Assembly: GCA_000310025.1 (NCBI GenBank)
Contig: FN649729.1
Location: 585,945-598,575, forward strand
Direction: 5' to 3'
Length of the DNA: 12,631 nt
From: Ectocarpus siliculosus
Lineage: Eukaryota > Sar > Phaeophyceae > Ectocarpales > Ectocarpaceae
The position numbers were made by a program, and so were the translations under genes. Under the pieces are notes generated by a model that did not search any database, was not told where the DNA came from, and saw only the letters and a program-made list of their open reading frames with translations. The first letter of the stretch is position 1, and each line of letters starts with the position of its first letter. Positions 1 to 7,600 of this stretch are shown in pieces.

Positions 1-81
1 TGCTTGTTTGGTATCCGCGGTGACACCGTTCGTGCTGAACGCATGGTATGTTTGAGTTTCCACGTTTCCTCTCCAAAGAGC

Positions 82-153
82 ATGCGAAGGGTTGTTCGAC
101 CGGATCGACCATTGCACAGGATCCATCGAATGGAATGGTGGAGAACCACTGCT
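82..153 (+). other. Candidate first coding exon (targeting leader) of NDH-2
   Basis: The first certain exon has an in-frame TGA at 1459 and no ATG, so translation must start upstream. The frame from ATG 82 to a consensus donor (GTAAGC at 154) is phase 0 and fits the acceptors at 1467 or 1470. It encodes 24 residues with seven arginines, beginning MRRVVRPDRP, with few acidic residues, as in an organelle targeting peptide. ATG 82 has an A at -3, a better context than the in-frame ATG at 43. The frame is open to the left edge of the window, so an earlier start is possible. The two adjacent tryptophans are unusual. It is inferred from phase and composition only. Confidence 0.27.
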
Positions 154-838
154 GTAAGCTGGCGACTTGCAACAGACTGTTGTGATCGCGCCAGAGGGAA
201 CAGTAGTAGCATGCATCGCGTACTGCTGTATAAGGCGGGCGATGCAAGGGGTGCTCCAAACTTGAGGGGCGTGCGTTACGCCGATGGGCGACGACGTTTC
301 GAAGAGACATCGCGTTTTTCTGAAAATGTAGCCAGTGAACTGAACCTTCGACTAGTCTATATATGATACACAGCGGTCACGCGGACTGAACTGCAGTCTG
401 AACTTCAAATATCCTGTTGTCATCATACAATCCCAGAATTGCGGACTGTTTGGAACCCCCCCCTGAAAAGTGGACTACATTCACTGAAATGTGTAGTACA
501 CGTCTCACCACGAAAAATGGGGGGACTGGCGCCATAACAACAAGGACGAAAACGAAAACACACACACATCCGCAGGTTTCGACCACACAGCAGCAGCGCT
601 GATAGTGCTAGCTCGCGCATCGCTGCTCCATGATGTCCTCAACAGATCACGCTGTATCGACGTTTGGTCTTCAATTTTGGTCTGGTGGGAGTTGGTTGGT
701 TTGAACGGAGATATGGTTCGTTGTTCTTTCCAAAGCTCTCCCACTGGTGGAAGGTATCTCGTGCACGATTGATTGCTGGGTGCCCTGTCGGCCGTTTTCA
801 ATTTTCAGCCAAAATCAAGATTTTAGGTGTCCGCGCCC

Positions 839-1284
839 CAACCCTCCTAGTACCCAGTCCCTCCGCAACAAAACAAATGCCGAAAAAATGTTTGTCAGCC
901 ATTGGTCGAGGGGCTACAGTCCCTCCAAAGAATCTGAGCTCCTTGCCAGACAAAGGGTGACTTGGTTTCAGTACGAAAAGTGTCCCCAAAACGCGTGGGG
1001 ACCCTCTTCATACTGAAGCCAAGTCAGCAAATTTTTCCAGTACCAGGCGATGTACAGTTTTACGACCTAGGAGGCACGCGGGTTGGGAGATGCGTACAGC
1101 AAGTCAGAGGCCCAGGAGAGGCATCACACAGCGTACCCACCTAGCCAAGCATGATCGACGAAGGGTTCTCACGTTCGTTTCACACAGCGGAGCCTAGGGT
1201 GACTACGGTGCGGAATATAGATAGGAATTTGAGTGCTGTGTCCCCAACGTGTCCCCATTTGGGCTTCCAGTACTAGGAGGGTTG
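839..1284. repeat. Inverted-repeat cluster, possible fold-back/MITE remnant
   Basis: A perfect 15-bp inverted pair, CAACCCTCCTAGTAC at 839-853 and its complement at 1270-1284, encloses the hairpin at 958-1026. Other short words recur inside: GTGTCCCCAA (980 and 1239) and TTCCAGTACxAGG (1035 and 1265). No target-site duplication was found. Confidence 0.5.
958..1026. repeat. Long imperfect hairpin, 30-nt arms
   Basis: Arms 958-987 and 997-1026 pair at 26 of 30 positions, plus an A-T closing pair (988/996), around the loop AAACGCG. Left arm core ACTTGGTTTCAGTACG, right arm core TACTGAAGCCAAGT. It would fold strongly in DNA or RNA. Confidence 0.9.
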
Positions 1285-1470
1285 AACGGCTGCGCAGATT
1301 TTCTAGCATATACTACCGAACCCGTATTTGCAGCTTGCCGCTTTTGGCCATGAGGATGCACACAAGGATGTCCGTGTTCACTTAACGCTGCCCCTTGGCC
1401 TGTATTCCTTTCTCGTGAAACAACTGCTCGTTGGGGACGTGGAACTGTGGTGTGACTTTGACGAGAGCAG

Positions 1471-1659
1471 GTGGACTCGAAGGTGCTGGAGAACTTCGGG
1501 GGACTGGAGGACGCACAGTTTCTCGCCGAGATCAAGAAAGAGAGGCCCTATTTTGCCGTCCTCGCCGAGAAGGCCTCTGAAACCGTCGACTCCATCTTGA
1601 AGACCTCCAAGAGTGAAAGGCCGGACAGCTCGTCCTCGACTGGCGTACCCAAGCCGAGG
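1471..1659 (+). CDS. NDH2: NDH-2 exon 1 (first certain exon)
   Basis: It encodes residues 1-63: an acidic, probably helical N-terminal extension followed by a Ser-rich, Lys/Arg-containing linker ending in KPR directly before the Rossmann fold. The acceptor is CAG at 1468-1470, with alternatives at 1467 and 1465; the donor is G|GTACGT at 1660, phase 0. The N-terminal extension is poorly conserved in the family and I cannot assign it a role. Confidence 0.88.
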
Positions 1660-4600
1660 GTACGTGTGCTTTGATGGATGAATGTTAGAGAGAGAGAGAA
1701 AAGGTGCTACGAGTCAATCGTTGTTATTTTTCGCTCGCTCTGCGTCTACACTACCTAGTAGTAGTTCGTTCTTTGTGCCGCAGTAACCGTCGACAGCTAC
1801 AGCTGATGGCCAACACATGCCGGCAGCAGGCGAGACAACGGCAGCACGAGCGGCAGCAGAATGACACTTCAGCACCGCACGGACTGCTGCTGGCATGACA
1901 CGTGAGACCCTCGTTCAACACGGTTTGCGTATGGAAATATCCTTTTTATTGTATTGTTTCCAATATATTTATTTTTTTTGGTGGCCGTGTCCCCGATCTC
2001 TATAACGCCGCCCCCGTTTGCAAAGGTGGTCGTTCTGGGAACGGGCTGGGCGGCCCACGCCCTCCTCAAGGAGATCGACGCCAGCAAGTTTGAGGTCACG
2101 ACGGTGTCGCCTCGAAATTTCTTCCTCTTCACGCCGATGCTGGCGGCATCTGCGGTCGGGTAAGCCTTCAAGCCGATCGATCTGGGCTGTTTTGGCACAA
2201 AGAATGAAGTACACGTCCGACGGACCACCATCATTGCCGGCAACGCAGACCTGTGCTGCGCTGTGTGCACAAGAACGACATGATTTCTTGGGCAGTGCAC
2301 TCTTTGTTTGTGTGTATGGGTCCCGTGCTGCGCCGGATTTGAACGTTGAGAACTGTGTTACTGGGCGAACGGTGTGTTTATGCGTTTCTTTAGCCAGCAT
2401 GGGTCATGCTATCCGGCTTGCCAGAAAGAGGTTAACCCTAGCGAGGACGAGCACCCGAGAACGTGCGTGGGTACAATACTCTGTTTCGGTGTTGCATGTT
2501 TTTCGTATTTTCGCTCGGTGCCTGGCTCGCAAGGACCGGCTATGTAGACTGCTGTCGCGATGGGAATATTATAACTCCAGTCAGCATGGAACTTTAGCTT
2601 TGTGTTGGGTTGTTTCTTTCATTTTTTGGGTATGCAACCTGTCAGAAAAAACGCCAGCTAAACGGCATTGCTGCTGCTGCTGCTGCTGCTGCTGTTGCTG
2701 CTGCACCGGAATCGTTTTGCCGAGGCAGGACGGTGGAGTACCGCTCGATCACGGAGCCCATCCGTAAGGTTAACCCCGAGGCCAACTACCTGGAGGCCAC
2801 GTGCACGGGCATTGACGTGGCCCAGAAAACCATAACCTGCGAGAACGTGGTCTGTGAGGGTACCACTTGCACCATAGAGGTGAGTGGTGGAGGATTCGGG
2901 CTCTTTGACGGAGCTTCAGAAGAAGCTAGTTTTTCTGCCAGCTGTCATAACGAAAGACTTCAGCACCCCGACAGAGCTGTGTAGGAATGAGCAAGTGAGT
3001 ACAAGCATGAACACCATTAGTCCGCACCTCAAAGGAGCTGCCGGCATGTGTCGAATGAGCAGTGTGGTGGCAGCCTGGGCAGCAATGTACACCTTGCTTA
3101 CGTGCTGGGGGTTGCTGTGGTTTATGTGAGGACACGATGACTGCAGGGGTACCGTTTTTTTGTGCCTGTTTCGCAGGCTTTCCCAAGAGTTTGATGTGCT
3201 CGTTTCCTTTGCTGCCATTTTTAGGCCCAGCATGCAACACGCTTTGTGCTAAGGCGGGTGAACACCACAGCAAACAAACCTTTCGACTTGCCACCGCTCT
3301 TTTACCGCTCTTTTACCGCTCTTGTACCGCTGTCTCGTGTCCTCCTTCAATCCTTCCTCGAACGCTTCGTCAATCGCATAGTTTCTCGTTTCTTTTTTTG
3401 TTCCCGTCTTCGGCGGTTTCGCTGTTTAAGGACTTCGAGTTGCCGTACGACTACCTGGTGGTGTCTGTCGGAGCCACTACCAACACCTTCAACACCCCGG
3501 GCGTCATGGAGCACTGCATCTTCCTAAAACAAGTCCAAGACGCTCAGAAGCTCAGAAAGGTGAGGGGGGAGGGGGGGGGAGGGGAGAGAGAGAGAGAATT
3601 GTTGTGGCCATCAGCTTTTCGATGGCTAGGAGGCGTGACCCGAATCCGACACCCTGACCCTGATTGAACCGTAGTTTACTATTTAGTAACCCTTTGGTTG
3701 TTCGCCGTTTTTGTTAGCACGGGGTACGAAGATGTAAAGTGACGGAGGTGCGGAGAGGAAACAGAGAAAAACAGGTTGTCTCTTGCGGGCATTCTCTGTC
3801 GAAAGCGGTTCGTGGCTCTTTCGTTGCTGAAATATGTCCGACCTGAAGTAGAAGATAATATGCACGTTCCCTCTCTCCCTGTTGTGGTCGCCCCGGTGGT
3901 CTAGTTGGAATCCTCGAAACCTTCTAGAGGTCAGGCCAGGGGTTCGAATCCCGGCGTAAGCGAGTTTTTCTTACAAAGTGAGTTTTTCTCTCGCTTCCGC
4001 TTCTGGCCTATTAGTGGATAGCGCTAGTTCGTGAGTACACAGAGGGAAGAGAGTGCTGAACTCTTCTCGCATTAAATATCGAAGGCAAAGTACCGCAGGA
4101 GGGGAGGGTAGAGAGGGGCTCTTCTGTGTGACCACGGGTTGGAGTAAACGGCACTAGTGCTGTGAGCGCTGATTTGAAGTAAAGACAAAAAAAAAAAAAA
4201 AAACGCTGTTCACCAATGTACGTGTTTCGTGTGTTTCGTCTGCGTAGGCGATCGGCAACTGCTTCGAGCGAGCCAACCTGCCGACGGTGACAGAGGAGCA
4301 GAGGATCGCCGCCCTCACCTTCGCCATTGTGGGGGCCGGGCCCACCGGAGTGGAGTGCTGCGCAGAGCTGAGAGATTTCATCGAAGAGGTGGGACGGCGG
4401 TGTTGGTGCCTTGTACCCCTGCTGCTGCTGCTGTTGTTGTTGTTGTTGGTGGTGGTGGTGGGTGGTGTTTTCGCGTTAAAACGCGGTTCGATCTCTGCTC
4501 CGTACTGGTTGACGCGTCCGCCTTCCTTGGTCACACGCTAACTACAAAACTACCCAAAAACGGGTGTTCTACTTCCCAGTTATCCTTACAATATGCATCC

Positions 4601-7600
4601 CTCGTTTCTAAATGAGATATGTCGAGAGCAGGTGCAGGTACTAAAGTTTGGTCTGCCGCACCAGCCACAAGTCGTAGAATACACACAGAGAGAGAGAGAG
4701 AGGGAGAGAGAGCTTGTGTACTGGCGAGTGGCGTGTTATATCCCCTCTCCCTCTGTTGTTTTCTTCCCCTCATGGCTCGACGATGATGATGCTCTACAGG
4801 AGGGGCCGCGATTTTACCCGCACTTGCTCAAGTACGTCAGGATCAAGCTCATCGAAGCCAGGTGACATGGCAGACCACGACAACGCAGAAACTGGTAGAT
4901 CGTAGGGTTTGTGACACGCAGATGTGTTTCTCGGACAAATTGTTCTTACCAATCAGAAAACGTCTCGGGCCGCAAATCCTTAGTAGTTTGCGGCTGGGAG
5001 TGAGGTATCACGCCGCACAAGAAGTTAGTCGATGTGTTTGCTACACAATGTTGTGAAAAGGTAATAGCCCGCGAAGTTAAAACGTTGTTGTCGAGTGTCA
5101 CGCAGCATTGTACAAAGTTGCTGAAGCAACAACAGTATTGAACGTCTTGCGCAAGGTGCGGTAGTAAAAGAAATAGTGGTTGCCTCGGTTGTTCAAGAGT
5201 ACGGTGCGCGACGTTGGCAAGGTGTCACGCTCTGTGCAACCGACCGGTGCAGTGGCTCTTAGTGCGCGCGCGAAGTGTCTGCACCACGCTGAGAGATTCT
5301 CTTCACACTATAGGCTATATATCAAATGTCTTGCGAGTTGTCATGCCATTGTGTTCTATCTACACAAAGCAACAAGTGCAAATGTGATAGCGGCTCCGAG
5401 TGCGAAGAGTATTTTGCCATCAACCTTTCACCATTTTTTCGCTCGTTCCTTTTTCATCGTTTGTCCCTTTTCGTGTTTTTTTTTTTTCCCTCTCTTTGTT
5501 TTTTTTCTCGCAACAGCGACAAGGTTCTGTCGGTGTTCGACGGTGCCCTGCAGAAGGCGGCGGTCTCCAGCCTCACCGAGCGGTCCACCAAGCTTATCGA
5601 CGACGGCTTCATCGAGGTACAGTACATTGTACATTGTACACACTCACCGTTTCGTGGTGGTGTTGGCAGTGTACCGCATTGTTGCACGCTCATCGACGAA
5701 GCCTTCATTGAGGCAAAAACATCCATCGCTTTGTGATACTGTCAGGGTACGTAGCATTGTCTTGCTGCGAATGAGCGAAAAGCAATGTACTGTACGTGTG
5801 ATGAATTGGGTGGCTAACCAAGAAAGTCGAGGTGTGGTTATCGAGGGCAACAACGGACGTTCCCTCTTTTTGCTCTGCTTTCTGGCGCGCGCCACTTGCC
5901 CGGTGTTGTGGGACAGCTCTCGGTGACCGAGATTGAAGTGACTCGAGGTAGCCTTACATGTAGCGCCGCGTGAAACGCTACAGTTGTAAACAACGTTGTG
6001 TGTTCGTCCATGTGCGGTGGGCGTGGCGCGCACGGCACCCTGTTGTACGGGAATTGCCGACGTGGGGCGGGAAACAACCCGTTACACCGGTGTTCATAGA
6101 TAATCCGTCACTGACAAATCGACGTGCGCTTTTGTTCCCCGACCGCCCTTGAGGGTTTGTTTTTGAACGCGCAGAGAGCAGCAAGCCCTCGCCCCGTTTA
6201 CTTTTGAGTGTGTGTGCGACACAGACCAAGAGTATAGTGTGATGCACATACTGTATGTGTATTTGGTGTGCAAACCTTTGGCCAGTAGCTGTTCACCCCT
6301 TGCCCCCCGTGCTGCGGGTACTGCTGTGCCTCCTGTTCTCGACGTACCGTTAAGGTTGTCTCGGGCGCTGTTTGATATTGGTGTGAAAAAAGCCACCGGG
6401 TGCATGCGCTATACTGGTACGCGTCAGCTCAACCAGTACCCCGGACCTTCATCACTTGTTACGACTGGAGCCGTGCTTAACCGTATGCATATTATCTTCG
6501 TGGAGTAAGTGCCAAGTCGGTGGCCGTGCCTGCCCTGCTCTTATGGGGGACTTGAGACAACACACATCGGCGAAATATATGATACCGATGGCGATGTGAT
6601 TATTTCGCTGCCACACCAAGCAGTCAGTCCTGACACCGATAAGTAACCTCACGAGAGCCGCGTTATGCAATTTTTTCTGCGAATGTATCGCGACATGGTT
6701 TCAATCGCAATAAAGACGGAGATGACTGAGGTGCTGCTGAAGGTGGGCGTGAAGGCCGTCACTGGCACCCAGCTCGAGCTGTCCGACGGGTCCAACATTC
6801 CGTACGGGCTCGCGGTCTGGGCGGCCGGAAACGGCCCGTTGCCCCTCGTGCTCGACCTCATCCAGGGGGTGGAGGAGCAAAAGGAAAAGGCCGCGTGGGG
6901 CAGGTGACATCCGGCCTCTGACTACTGCTGTACGTTCACTTGTGCCCCAAGCCCTTATAACCCTTGTATGTGTAGACTAGTATGTACAAGGCGTCCCTCC
7001 GGAGCGGGGTAAAGAGAGCACCGAGGCAGGGGGTGATGCAAGAACATGCAGAAAGCAAACGAAGGTATAGACATTAGAGTACGCACTGCTGTGAGTTCCG
7101 CATTTACCGTTTTTCCTGATGCTGCGTCTCCCACCGCCGCCGCGGATTCCAGGCCGCCAAACGACTTAAAATTCATCATAGCCGTATTTATTATTGTCGC
7201 CCAGGAAACGCACACACACACCCTCGCCACCGGCGGGCAGAGAAGAAGCCTTGTATTCGCGCGTTTAGCATGCAAACAGTATGTTGTAGGGCCGTGACCG
7301 TAGCATCACGGTGTGTGTCGCACATTCCGGAGAAAAGAAGTAGAGGCGACATGGATGAATGTGGATGTATTTTTTGTGAAGGTGGGGCGCGGATCGAATG
7401 AATCCGCGGACAGGAGCACGCGTGTGTGCGTGTGTTTTTTTTCAAAGATTAATAGAAAGATGGATACACGTAAGTTAACAGACACACCCAAACTATCACG
7501 CAGTACATGCAAACATAAACACGCATGTACGTACTGTGCACCCACCACGACGAGAGGGAAACAAATTCAAATGGACGAACTCACGTCCGCAGGGACCTGG

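Larger units (their letters stand above)
1..1470 (+). other. 5' region: candidate leader exon and long first intron
   Basis: No protein-coding gene can be certified here apart from the tentative exon at 82-153. If that exon is right, 154-1470 is a 1317-nt intron. A pyrimidine-rich tract around 1396-1417 is followed by no AG until 1464, which supports an acceptor in the cluster at 1465/1467/1470. The region holds the inverted-repeat cluster between 839 and 1284 and a short CA tract near 559-567. No promoter element could be recognised. Confidence 0.4.
3560..4247 (+). other. Intron 4 (688 nt) with SINE-like sequence
   Basis: The donor GTGAGG runs straight into a G-rich/GA tract. The acceptor GCGTAG at 4247 is preceded by 43 nt of T/G-rich sequence and a 17-nt poly(A). 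The middle carries a tRNA-like promoter and a putative SINE (3890-4203). No protein gene is seen. Confidence 0.85.

Noticed and set aside
4-366. 120-residue open frame as an independent gene
   Set aside because: No family resemblance. It is open to the window edge, and only its 82-153 part has an independent reason (donor phase, Arg-rich leader).
1307-1600. Open frame upstream of and overlapping exon 1
   Set aside because: No ATG near its start. It overlaps exon 1 in another frame, and the exon 1 frame is the one that continues into the Rossmann fold.
2018-2767. 249-residue + frame through the CTG repeat
   Set aside because: It reads exon 2 out of frame and contains a poly-Cys stretch from the microsatellite.
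3890-3960. A functional tRNA gene in intron 4
   Set aside because: Box A and box B are good, but the acceptor ends do not pair, only three of five T-stem pairs form, and no 5-bp anticodon stem with a 7-nt loop can be drawn.
4969-4994. Perfect 8-bp hairpin in intron 6 as a regulatory RNA element
   Set aside because: A single short stem with a 10-nt loop is expected by chance in several kilobases of intron and has no supporting context.
5180-5926. 248-residue + frame
   Set aside because: It crosses two introns and reads exon 7 in the wrong frame. It is rich in Phe, Ser and Cys from pyrimidine tracts, so it is a shadow frame.
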